Positions 43,138-51,686 of a stretch of DNA of 64,000 nucleotides are shown one piece after another. This DNA comes from Paramacrobiotus metropolitanus (Eukaryota > Tardigrada > Eutardigrada > Parachela > Macrobiotidae). The position numbers were made by a program, and so were the translations under genes. Numbering within the stretch: the first letter of the stretch is position 1; every line of letters begins with the position of its first letter. The notes beneath the pieces were generated by a model, which was given only the letters and a program-made list of their open reading frames with translations, was not told the origin of the DNA and did no database searches. The stretch lies in contig NW_026570266.1 in the NCBI RefSeq assembly GCF_019649055.1, positions 62,001 to 126,000 of the forward strand. The letters run 5' to 3'.

Positions 43138-46100
43138 TTATTTTGTGTTTTTGCGCCCTTTAGTTATCCGATCAAGAAGTCCCTCTTCGGCGGCGTCTTT
43201 ATCAGCTCCTTGTCGCGTTAGGAATTCCGTAGGAGTGGGTTTCGACTTTGTCTTTTTGACCTTCCTTTGCTCGATAGCAGCGGCGATATCGCTTGCCAGC
43301 TGTGCGGCTGTTGCTCTCACTGCTTCGAGCTGCTGTTGCCTATCAGCAGCAGCAGAGTGTGGTTTGAAAGAGACTTTCAAATCATGCTCTGTTAGTTCAG
43401 TCCCCTTCGACTGATCTTTTGGAGGGTCAGCCAAATTTTCGGTAGCAGTGCGTGGTTTGAAAGAAGACTGTTGAATCAAGTCTTCTTTAAAAGCACGATC
43501 TGCTAGTTCAGCATCTTTCTGCTGGTTATTAATGTTGGTAGCAGTGCGTGGTTTGAAAGACTGTTTCAAAGTACGGTCTGCTACGGTGACATCATTATCG
43601 TTGCTTGCCAGTTCGGCAACTTCCGCTAAGTTGCCAGCTTGTTTGCTCAACTTGATGGTTACTGCCGTTTCAAAATCCTTATCCTGTTTCTTCGATCTTC
43701 CTCGTCTCTTTTTCTTCGTCTCTTTTATGTCTTCTGATGATTGAGGTAGCGTTGAGCGTGGTTTGAAAGAAGCGCGCTCTGCTATGTCGACACCATCGGT
43801 AGCAGATCGTAGTTCAAAAGCATCTTTTGGGCCGCGGTCTGCCTCGGTCTCCATCTCATCTACTCCGGTAGCAGATCGTGGTTCACGCTCTGATATTCCT
43901 TCATTGTCCTCTCGTTCTTCCGTTAAAGGTGGGTGCCACGGTTTTAATCGGTCGATAGAGACGATTTTCAGGTCGGCTTCTTTTATCGGGTTCATTTCGA
44001 TGACTTCAACTTCGTTCGGTCGTGGGAAGCTGAGAATTTTCCAAACCTTATCGTACTTTTTCTTGAAGTCCGATTGAACTTCCTTTTTCCCTTGTTTCGT
44101 ATCTTTGGGAAGTCGGATAAGTACGAAGTCGCCGATTTTGAAGTTCGGCTCCGATTTCTTCTTATTATAGATCTCAGCGTTCTTTTCATATGCGTCCCTT
44201 ATATTGCATCTGGCAACTTCTTCAGCGAATATCAGATTCTTTTTCATGGTCTCCACCCACTCGTCTGGAGTACCATAGTCATCTGGTAAATTCGTTTTTG
44301 TCACCACGTCCTCCGGCATAGTCATCTCTCTTCCATGTAGCATATAATATGCCGAGTAGCCGGTTGTGGCATGTACCACTCTATTCATCCCCGAAATGAC
44401 ATATGGGAGGTACTTGTTAAATTTCCGTTCATTTCCCGCTTTCATGTACTGTGCAAGACCATCTCCGATGATCTGCATCTGTCTTTCGACTTGGCCTTGG
44501 CCTTCAGGATGATATGCCGTTCCAAACGTGTGTTTGATTTTAAACACGTTGGTGACTTTCGATAACACTTCCGCTGTGAAATGTCTTCCACGATCCGTGT
44601 GTAAGATATGCGGTGCTCCATGTACCAATATCACATGTTTTACGAAGACTTTGGCAAACTCTTTCGCTGTTGCCGTCTTCATCGGTACTGCTATCACATA
44701 TTTCGTCAGCTGGTCGATAAACACCGCAATATACTTGTATGCCCGTTTCTTCGTCGGTAATAGAGGTCCTTTCAGGTCCGCATATACTCGGAAGAAAGGA
44801 TGTCCCACTTTGATCTCTTGCAGCTTTCCAGGTGGGCATTTCCTCGGTGTCTTGGTGAACTGACATCCTTGACATGCGAGTATATAATTCTTGGCGTCCG
44901 TGCTCATTCTGTCCCAGTAATAGCGCAGTCTTATTGCTGCTAGCGTCTTTTCATAGCCAAGATGACCTGCTGCTTTCTCATCATGCAGCGCATGGATGAT
45001 CGCCCGTCTCATGGACAGTGGTACGACGTATGACCTTTCTAATCTCCCTTTATTATCTTTTATTCGGTACAAGATTCCATTCCACAACTGGTAATGAACT
45101 TCATATTTCGATCTCGTTTGGGCATCTGCTAAGTGTTCAAGTTCATCGATGATCATTGCGAGGTGAGGATCTTTCAGCTGCTTATTTCGAAGCTGCAAGT
45201 TCGAGTCATCCTCTTCTTCCTCATCTCCTTGCAAGTTGACGATGCGAACAGTTGCGGTGCTGAGATCGTTCCAGTCGGTGATGATTTTGCATCGCGGTAA
45301 CGGTTTATGACGGTTATCCTTCTTTTTAGGGAATCTCAGCAGTTTGATCGGGCATTCAGTTAGAGCTCGTACACGGTTAATGTTGATCGTTGATTCCGCC
45401 GGCTCATTCGCCGTAGCCGGATCATCTTTTACTCGCTTCTCTCGCTCTTCGGCCATCTGTACAAACAGTTGCCACACTTCAACTGCCGGTTCTTTTATGT
45501 CATACTCTTTCTTTATATCTTCGAAGTTCGGAATCTCATCGAATTCTTCATCGTGGCATGTCGGACCTTCGATTGGTGCCCTCGATAGTGCATCCGCGTT
45601 GTCGCAGTACTTTCCCGGTTTGTACTCGATTTTGAACTGATGACCTTGTAACGCCATCGCCCATCTCGTGAGTCGCGGATTCATGCCAACTTTATTCGTT
45701 TCTGATCTCAGTAAATTCGTTAATGCCTGATGATCCGTTCGTACGGTGAACTCGGAGTAATCGATGTACGATTTGAACTTTCTGACGGCGAACACGACCG
45801 CCAGGCACTCCCATTCAGTTACACCGTAGTTCCGTTCAGCGCCGTGTAGGACACGGCTCGCGTAGGCAATTGGATGACCTTCTTGCGATAGTACGGCTCC
45901 AATTCCTTCTTTGCTCGCGTCGCATTCGATCACTGTTGGCTTAGCTGGTTCAAATTTCGCTAAGACCGGACCTTCACATAGCAACTTTTTCAAATTTTCA
46001 AACTCCTTCGTATGAACTTCGGTCCAGTCTTTTCGTACATGCTTGTCGTTTCGCAGCAGCTCATACAAGTGACAGGTCTGCTGTGCATATCCAGCTATGA

Positions 46101-49100
46101 ACTTCCGATAGTAGTTTGCTAATCCGAGGAATGATCTCAGCTGTCGTTCGGTCTGGGGTCGCTTAAATTCTGATACTGCGGTGATCTTTTCGGGATCCAT
46201 GCGAACTCCATCTTCACTGAGTATGTGATCCAGGAATCCCATCTGCCGCATTCCAAATTCGCATTTCGTCGGTTTAATGGTAAAACCTGCTTCAACCAAG
46301 CTTTGAAGGACATTCCTCATATTCTGCAGGAAGATCTCCCAAGTTTTTCCGGCGAAAATGACATCGTCGATGTATCCAAAGACGCAGCCCTTTCGCTTTG
46401 CCTTGGATAGGACTTTGTCCATGCACAGTTGAAACGTTGCAGGTCCATTGCATACTCCGAATGGCATCCTTTTAAACCGATACATGCCATCTTGCGTTAC
46501 GAAAGTCGTTTTATTAATCGATTCTGGATCCATCGGTATCTGCCAGAATCCACTTTGCAGATCCATTTTCCCGTAATACTTATTGCCTGCACATGCATCT
46601 AGCAGCTCATCTGGATTCGGTAGCGGATAATTGTTTTTCTTCGTTAATTTGTTCAACATAATATAATTGACGCAGAATCTTGTGCCCATCGTTCCGTCAC
46701 CGTTCTTTTTCGCAGCCAGCACGACTGGGAAACTCCAATCGGCATCTGATGGCTCGATGACGTCCTGCGCCAACATCTCCTCGATGTGCTTTGTTATGAA
46801 TTCGCGACCTGTCCAGCTCGTTCTGGCGGGATTGCAGTTTACTGGTTTCGCATCCCCCGTGTCAATTACATGGGTGATCCCTTTTACATCGCCATACGGT
46901 TTTTTTGATGTGGGAAGCACCTTCCAGAACTCCCAGAATGCATTATACACATCGTTTTTCTGAGCTTGTGTGAGGTCAGGTCCGAGTTTCAAATTTCCGA
47001 TGATCTTTGTCAGCTCAGCTTTCGTAGTATCATCGACTTCGGGATCGAATAGGACGTTCCTTACTGTGCTAGTATTGATCTGGACGTTCTCCATGTGATC
47101 GTATGGCTCAACGTAGCCGAGAAACTGACCCTTCTTAACAACTTGCCGTTTAATGCTGTGGTTAGCGATGACCAGATCAAAGTGCCTTCCTCTATGATCG
47201 GTCACTCCTGCTAACGGTTGAACATCAGTTTCCACTTGAAAAACAGGCGTGAACATCAGCTTCTCTTTAGCTGGTACGAATCGTCCCATTCTGACTTTTA
47301 CACGGGTGCAGACAGAAGGTTTTAAGAGGATCCGTTGATCACTGTAGACTCTAATGGTCTCTCTGTCTAATTTCATCCTCTGCACTTTTGTTCTTCTTAC
47401 TTTGATGTCCTGTTCCTTTTCTTCATCAACTTCGTCATCTTCGTCGAGATCGAGGAGATCCTCTTGTTCTGAGAGATCATTTACACCTGAGTCTTCTGAA
47501 GTTGTTGAGTTGTCACTTGAGCTTGTCCAATCTGAATTTGAGTCGCTGCTCTCATCTTCAGCTGCAACGCTCTTGTCAAGTGGTCGCTCATCAACTTCAT
47601 CTTCCTCAGATGAAAGGTCACCTTCGTCACCTTGAGAATCGCTAAGTTTTTTCGTTTTCAAATTTTTGAGCAGAGGTTTGCCCGTTTCCTTTGCCTTTTT
47701 TCCATATTTCGCTGCGATTCTCGGATGACTACGCGCTACTCGCACTTTCGGTAATGACCTTTGTTCGGCTGAAATCGATCTCCGATCATCTGGAACTGTT
47801 CCCTCGAGCTGATCGATCTCTTCCAAACTCATCAATCTGCTGTTCTCGACCGGTGGACCTTCCTCACCCGTGTCGCATACATTTTCATCTCTTTTTGCTT
47901 CTGTTACTGGGTCTTGTTGCCCCGCAGAGATCTTTTCGAGCTCCTCTTGGAACTTTTTCCACATTGCTCCCTTTTCTGAGATCATCTGCGAGATCTCAAA
48001 AGCTGTTGGTGATCTCTCGTCATCTGCTGCGATCATCTCCTCATCTGTATCCTCCTCATATCCGATGGGCCTTTTATTCCCAATGAAGACACAGTTCGCG
48101 TTTAGGTTTTCGGTGAGGAGTTCGTTTTTTGGGTTCATCTCGTATATGCACCATTTATCATTTCCTCGTTGGGGGTACTCATCTCCATCTGGAGTTGGTG
48201 CGAAAGTCACTTTCTTCTTGACCGGGTGACCCGCTACTTCATCTTCTCTTCTTTTCCGATATACTTTTAACTCAAGTATGTCTTTTTCTGGCAATGGAGG
48301 GAATTCTGCTTCAAGTTCTTTCCAATACCGCTCAAAGGATTCTTCATCTCCCCTCTCCGATACTTTATAGAACCTTTCGAACAGCTCGTATACTGGTGTA
48401 CCAAGTCCAGTTGGGAAGATTATCGTTGTGCCCTCTCCCTTATAGAGGTGATTAACGCGGAAGTCCCAGAAGAGATCCTCTCTGGCCTTTTCCCACATGA
48501 TTCCTTCATCGAACACCTCGACTATTTCTCGATTAAGTTTCAATTGGAGCTGCTTAACTTTCGGGTCTGATCTCCCTAAGTTCGCAATCGAGCTATCGAC
48601 CGTGTTATCCCAATGAAGTAAGGATCTTCCCCTTGTTAAGATGAAGTTTCGAACGCAAGATAGCCATTCCTTATATCGCTGCCAATGGTAGCGCTCGATG
48701 TGCTGATTCCACATTGAGTTTGTTCTACTAATACTTTTCACTTCCTTCTGGACATGGTTTTTCGTCTCTTCGATTGCCGCATTACAGCTTGGCCAATCTC
48801 TGAGATCATCTTGATAAGCATCCCGACGACATTCCTCACATCTCCCTTGAGGTTGCACTCGACACGGGTTCTCATTGTAACCGTGATGACAACTGCTAAT
48901 ACGTTCTTCCAGTGTCATTTTATCGAGGCAAGCGAACGGGTTACTAGTGTCGTCGATTTCCTTATTCGAAAACTCATGATTCAATGTCCGTTTGATCTCA
49001 TCAGATGAGATTTCGATGATCTCCGGTTGTTTTTCGGTTCGATGATCTCTCAGCTGTTCAATCGCTCCATCTCGTATCTCGCTTAAGAGTATCTGTTCAT

Positions 49101-50217
49101 CTAGTGTCATCTTTTTTGGAGGGTCTAGTTCCTTTTCGAACTTCTTGTCGTTCCAAACTTGGGCAACTTTTATTCCCAGTGCCTCTGGTACTGGGATAGA
49201 CTTTGCCCACTCCATTCCCGGTACGAGAGATCGTTTCGATTCAGCAGCTGCTTCCTTTTGTATGGCTGCGATCTGCTCCATAGTTAACGGAGTTTCATCG
49301 TTCATTCCCAGTGCCTCTGGTATTGGGATAACATCTTTATCCGCTACTTTTCGGTCAGCTTTCGTCGTTCCCTGTGCCTCTGGTACTGGGAGAACGACGT
49401 TTGCCCGTTCTTTCGGTTTAACTGATGATCTCCTTAATCGGGTCGCGATCTCCATTTGGATGGCTGCCATCTTTTCGATTGTTGACAGCTGAGCAAGTGA
49501 ACCTCCCCTTCGTTGGTTCATCATCTGCTTTCCCAGTGCCTCTGGTACTGGGATAGCCTTTTGATCCGGTTTAGCTGCTTTTACAAGTCCGGTGACCTTT
49601 CCGGCTTGAACTTTGACAGCTGATTTCGGCTCATCTTCAACTTCCTCCTCTCCATGATTATCGATCAGGACGAACTTTGTCGCCAGAAAATCATGTCCCA
49701 GTAGAACTTGTGCATCATCCGTTTTAGGTCGTACGTAGAAGGAATGTTGACTGGTTCGTTTCCGCAATGTCACCGGTGCTACGCAATAATGTGTCACGTT
49801 GAAGCCTGATGTGCCGCTAATTCCATTAATCCTCACCAATCGATCTGGTGGGAGCGGTAACACGTGGAGCCCGTTCTTTTCACAAAACGGTCGGCTGATC
49901 AGCGATGTTTCCGCGCCGGTGTCCAACATCGCTAGGACCTTTATGTCACCAATTTTCACCTCGTGTGTGTACGCTTCGATCCTTTTCGGTAAATTGTGCT
50001 TCGATCCATTTTGCACTTTAAGCGTGCGGATAGTACATTTAACTGGTATCAGCGATACAGATCCTGGATCCATATCGACTGCTGAAGATGGCACCTGCTC
50101 CTTCGCTAAGGTGTTATTCTGCTTCAATATCGAACTCAGATGATCGATTCTATGTGGGACATCGGTTCGGATATCGTAAAATTGTCTCTTCTTTCCATCT
50201 TTTGAGCTTTTTATCAT
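43138..50217 (-). CDS. pol: Pol polyprotein (protease, reverse transcriptase, RNase H, integrase), 2359 aa
   Basis: The start ATG overlaps the ORF2 stop (ATGA). Aspartic protease: catalytic DTGAETSLI at ~99, flap partner VLLGHDFL at ~171. A spacer with four copies of PVPEALG-type motifs lies at ~222, 277, 298 and 342, followed by acidic disordered sequence. Reverse transcriptase ~1140-1330: KMDLQSGFWQ, FGVCNGPATFQ, YIDD at ~1281 and FLGLANYYRKF. RNase H ~1425-1560: ECDASKEG, TEWECLAV, RTDHQALT, DALSR. Integrase: zinc site (H-x-H ending CQGC) ~1742-1782, catalytic D (YADLKGP) ~1811, D (HTDRG) ~1874, E (QGQVERQ) ~1909, then a GDFVLIRL C-terminal barrel. A long tail carries about five degenerate SFKPRSAT repeats. 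All catalytic residues are present. It is roughly twice the length of a usual Gypsy Pol, with the extra length in the spacer and tail. Confidence 0.95.
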   Translation of the reverse strand: MIKSSKDGKKRQFYDIRTDVPHRIDHLSSILKQNNTLAKEQVPSSAVDMDPGSVSLIPVKCTIRTLKVQNGSKHNLPKRIEAYTHEVKIGDIKVLAMLDTGAETSLISRPFCEKNGLHVLPLPPDRLVRINGISGTSGFNVTHYCVAPVTLRKRTSQHSFYVRPKTDDAQVLLGHDFLATKFVLIDNHGEEEVEDEPKSAVKVQAGKVTGLVKAAKPDQKAIPVPEALGKQMMNQRRGGSLAQLSTIEKMAAIQMEIATRLRRSSVKPKERANVVLPVPEAQGTTKADRKVADKDVIPIPEALGMNDETPLTMEQIAAIQKEAAAESKRSLVPGMEWAKSIPVPEALGIKVAQVWNDKKFEKELDPPKKMTLDEQILLSEIRDGAIEQLRDHRTEKQPEIIEISSDEIKRTLNHEFSNKEIDDTSNPFACLDKMTLEERISSCHHGYNENPCRVQPQGRCEECRRDAYQDDLRDWPSCNAAIEETKNHVQKEVKSISRTNSMWNQHIERYHWQRYKEWLSCVRNFILTRGRSLLHWDNTVDSSIANLGRSDPKVKQLQLKLNREIVEVFDEGIMWEKAREDLFWDFRVNHLYKGEGTTIIFPTGLGTPVYELFERFYKVSERGDEESFERYWKELEAEFPPLPEKDILELKVYRKRREDEVAGHPVKKKVTFAPTPDGDEYPQRGNDKWCIYEMNPKNELLTENLNANCVFIGNKRPIGYEEDTDEEMIAADDERSPTAFEISQMISEKGAMWKKFQEELEKISAGQQDPVTEAKRDENVCDTGEEGPPVENSRLMSLEEIDQLEGTVPDDRRSISAEQRSLPKVRVARSHPRIAAKYGKKAKETGKPLLKNLKTKKLSDSQGDEGDLSSEEDEVDERPLDKSVAAEDESSDSNSDWTSSSDNSTTSEDSGVNDLSEQEDLLDLDEDDEVDEEKEQDIKVRRTKVQRMKLDRETIRVYSDQRILLKPSVCTRVKVRMGRFVPAKEKLMFTPVFQVETDVQPLAGVTDHRGRHFDLVIANHSIKRQVVKKGQFLGYVEPYDHMENVQINTSTVRNVLFDPEVDDTTKAELTKIIGNLKLGPDLTQAQKNDVYNAFWEFWKVLPTSKKPYGDVKGITHVIDTGDAKPVNCNPARTSWTGREFITKHIEEMLAQDVIEPSDADWSFPVVLAAKKNGDGTMGTRFCVNYIMLNKLTKKNNYPLPNPDELLDACAGNKYYGKMDLQSGFWQIPMDPESINKTTFVTQDGMYRFKRMPFGVCNGPATFQLCMDKVLSKAKRKGCVFGYIDDVIFAGKTWEIFLQNMRNVLQSLVEAGFTIKPTKCEFGMRQMGFLDHILSEDGVRMDPEKITAVSEFKRPQTERQLRSFLGLANYYRKFIAGYAQQTCHLYELLRNDKHVRKDWTEVHTKEFENLKKLLCEGPVLAKFEPAKPTVIECDASKEGIGAVLSQEGHPIAYASRVLHGAERNYGVTEWECLAVVFAVRKFKSYIDYSEFTVRTDHQALTNLLRSETNKVGMNPRLTRWAMALQGHQFKIEYKPGKYCDNADALSRAPIEGPTCHDEEFDEIPNFEDIKKEYDIKEPAVEVWQLFVQMAEEREKRVKDDPATANEPAESTININRVRALTECPIKLLRFPKKKDNRHKPLPRCKIITDWNDLSTATVRIVNLQGDEEEEDDSNLQLRNKQLKDPHLAMIIDELEHLADAQTRSKYEVHYQLWNGILYRIKDNKGRLERSYVVPLSMRRAIIHALHDEKAAGHLGYEKTLAAIRLRYYWDRMSTDAKNYILACQGCQFTKTPRKCPPGKLQEIKVGHPFFRVYADLKGPLLPTKKRAYKYIAVFIDQLTKYVIAVPMKTATAKEFAKVFVKHVILVHGAPHILHTDRGRHFTAEVLSKVTNVFKIKHTFGTAYHPEGQGQVERQMQIIGDGLAQYMKAGNERKFNKYLPYVISGMNRVVHATTGYSAYYMLHGREMTMPEDVVTKTNLPDDYGTPDEWVETMKKNLIFAEEVARCNIRDAYEKNAEIYNKKKSEPNFKIGDFVLIRLPKDTKQGKKEVQSDFKKKYDKVWKILSFPRPNEVEVIEMNPIKEADLKIVSIDRLKPWHPPLTEEREDNEGISEREPRSATGVDEMETEADRGPKDAFELRSATDGVDIAERASFKPRSTLPQSSEDIKETKKKRRGRSKKQDKDFETAVTIKLSKQAGNLAEVAELASNDNDVTVADRTLKQSFKPRTATNINNQQKDAELADRAFKEDLIQQSSFKPRTATENLADPPKDQSKGTELTEHDLKVSFKPHSAAADRQQQLEAVRATAAQLASDIAAAIEQRKVKKTKSKPTPTEFLTRQGADKDAAEEGLLDRITKGRKNTK

Positions 50218-51587
50218 CTCACACCCCTTTTTCTTTGCAGCTTTTCATCGTTGATGATCTTTTCGGTTTCGTTTGGTTGCCCCTTCGCAACTTCTGAGTG
50301 ATCTTTGATCACCTCAGAGATGGTCTGATGCAATGTGGCATCATCTGATTTATCGCGCAGATGCTCAATGATCTCATCTGTGATCTGATCAGCTCGTTTT
50401 AATTCATCTTCTTCGCTGTCTTTCAGCTGATCTGGTGATCTTTCATATGTGACCATCTCATATCCCTTTTGGGTCATCCAATCGATCACCTTTGCCGATA
50501 TTTCATTGTTCGTTTTAGTCGGATCGGTTTGTGAAGACATCCCATCTGTTCGAGCTGGCGATTTATCATTGGGATCTTTCTGTAGCGCTTCGGTTAAGTC
50601 CCGTGACCTTTCAGCTCGTTTTATTGCAAATCCACCATCTGGCAGTTTCTGTAACGGAACTTTTTCTCCGTAATTTGACGGTTTATCAGCTGGGGGAGCA
50701 TTTCGATTCTGATCAGCGAGTGTCGCTTTATATTCGATCTCGTTGAACACTGGGACAGGGTTCATTGACCCTTGAGCTGGTTTCCCGGTAACCAACTCAT
50801 CGAGACGTTTTCTCTGGAACTGAGTCCGCAACTGCTGCATGTCCCAGTAATCTTCTTTTGACATTCTCGCTTTCTGAGATGCTTTCGGCGAAACAGGTAT
50901 CCACATGCCGTGGTTCCCATCAGGTCGATATGCCACCTTTTGCCAGTTTTGCTTCCGCTGCAGCATCTCTGCATCATCCAGTGAGTCATCGGAGATCTGT
51001 TGTGCTTGTTCGCCCTCTTTAAGCTGCACTTTTCGCAGCGTCAGTTCCTTTGCCTGACCTGTTGCAACGATCTTTTGGTCGTCGCTTTTAGCGTTAGCAC
51101 TTGCTCCACGATCTCTCATTTGTGCGGAAGATGGTGACAGGTCATTTCCCTGTTTACGAAGATGCTCTCGGAACTTGGCATGCTGCTCCTCCGCTTCTTT
51201 TTCTTTCATCTTCTTCTTCAAATTCGCTTTTCGGATGATCTCATTTCGTTGAGCACGCCGTTCTTTCAACTTTTCGGCGCTACATTTCCCGTTGTTATTC
51301 GGCTGATCACCAGCAGTACCATTCTGCTGTGGTTTCGCAGTTCCATTCTGCGCAGGTGGTCCTTTCTTCACCTGTGTTGGCATCTTTTGAGCCATCTCAC
51401 TCACAGTACCATTCTGTGGTGACTTCGCAGTACCATTCTGCGGAAGTGGCCTTTTGTCCACTTGTGATGGCATCTTATGAACCATCTCTTTCAGTTGATA
51501 TGACGGCATCTTATTAGCCGTCTCGCCTACAGTCCGATTCTGTGGCTGTGGTACTTTGCCCACTAACGATGGCATCTTATTAGCCAT
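50214..51587 (-). CDS. retrotransposon ORF2, 457 aa, Gag C-terminal extension reached by -1 frameshift
   Basis: The frame lies in -1 phase after gag and is open upstream of its first ATG (51587) through the gag stop to the slippery heptamer GGGAAAC at 51680-51686. It is therefore most likely made as a Gag-ORF2 fusion rather than from its own start. The N-terminal 100 residues contain alternating repeats of NKMPS and QNGTA. Residues ~105-165 are highly charged helical (ERRAQRNEIIRKANLKKKMK). The rest is hydrophilic and probably disordered, with no known domain. The stop overlaps the pol start as ATGA, so Pol may be made by termination-reinitiation. I saw no canonical slippery heptamer in the 11-codon ORF2/pol overlap. 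Confidence 0.75.
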   Translation of the reverse strand: MANKMPSLVGKVPQPQNRTVGETANKMPSYQLKEMVHKMPSQVDKRPLPQNGTAKSPQNGTVSEMAQKMPTQVKKGPPAQNGTAKPQQNGTAGDQPNNNGKCSAEKLKERRAQRNEIIRKANLKKKMKEKEAEEQHAKFREHLRKQGNDLSPSSAQMRDRGASANAKSDDQKIVATGQAKELTLRKVQLKEGEQAQQISDDSLDDAEMLQRKQNWQKVAYRPDGNHGMWIPVSPKASQKARMSKEDYWDMQQLRTQFQRKRLDELVTGKPAQGSMNPVPVFNEIEYKATLADQNRNAPPADKPSNYGEKVPLQKLPDGGFAIKRAERSRDLTEALQKDPNDKSPARTDGMSSQTDPTKTNNEISAKVIDWMTQKGYEMVTYERSPDQLKDSEEDELKRADQITDEIIEHLRDKSDDATLHQTISEVIKDHSEVAKGQPNETEKIINDEKLQRKRGVR

Positions 51588-51622
51588 CTCCTTCGCAGTC
51601 CGATTCTGCGTTCCTCCTTTAT

Positions 51623-51686
51623 CCGGTGGTTTCGGTTCGGGGAGATCAGCAGGCTCACCGGCGCCTACTGATCTTGATCGTTTCCC
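51623..51686 (-). promoter_or_regulatory. -1 programmed ribosomal frameshift signal with H-type pseudoknot (gag/ORF2)
   Basis: In element orientation the slippery heptamer G GGA AAC (51686-51680) is in the gag frame. After a 5-nt spacer comes a 12-bp stem (AGATCAGTAGGC with GCCTGCTGATCT, one G-U pair; 51674-51663 and 51654-51643) with an 8-nt loop. Six loop bases (CCGGTG, 51661-51656) pair perfectly with CACCGG downstream (51628-51623), making an H-type pseudoknot. The gag stop codon (51667-51665) lies inside stem 1. Slipping by -1 enters a frame that stays open into ORF2. This is the classical retroviral arrangement. An upstream GGGAAAT (51728-51722) cannot work because -1 slippage there meets TGA at once. 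Confidence 0.85.

Noticed and set aside
38362-49492. Numerous plus-strand ORFs of 60-230 codons across the element
   Set aside because: They are antisense shadows of the long minus-strand pol, ORF4 and ORF5 frames with Ser/Leu/Phe-biased composition.
50214-50260. A second -1 frameshift between ORF2 and pol
   Set aside because: The overlap is only about 11 codons and has no X-XXY-YYZ heptamer; the ATGA stop-start overlap is a simpler explanation.
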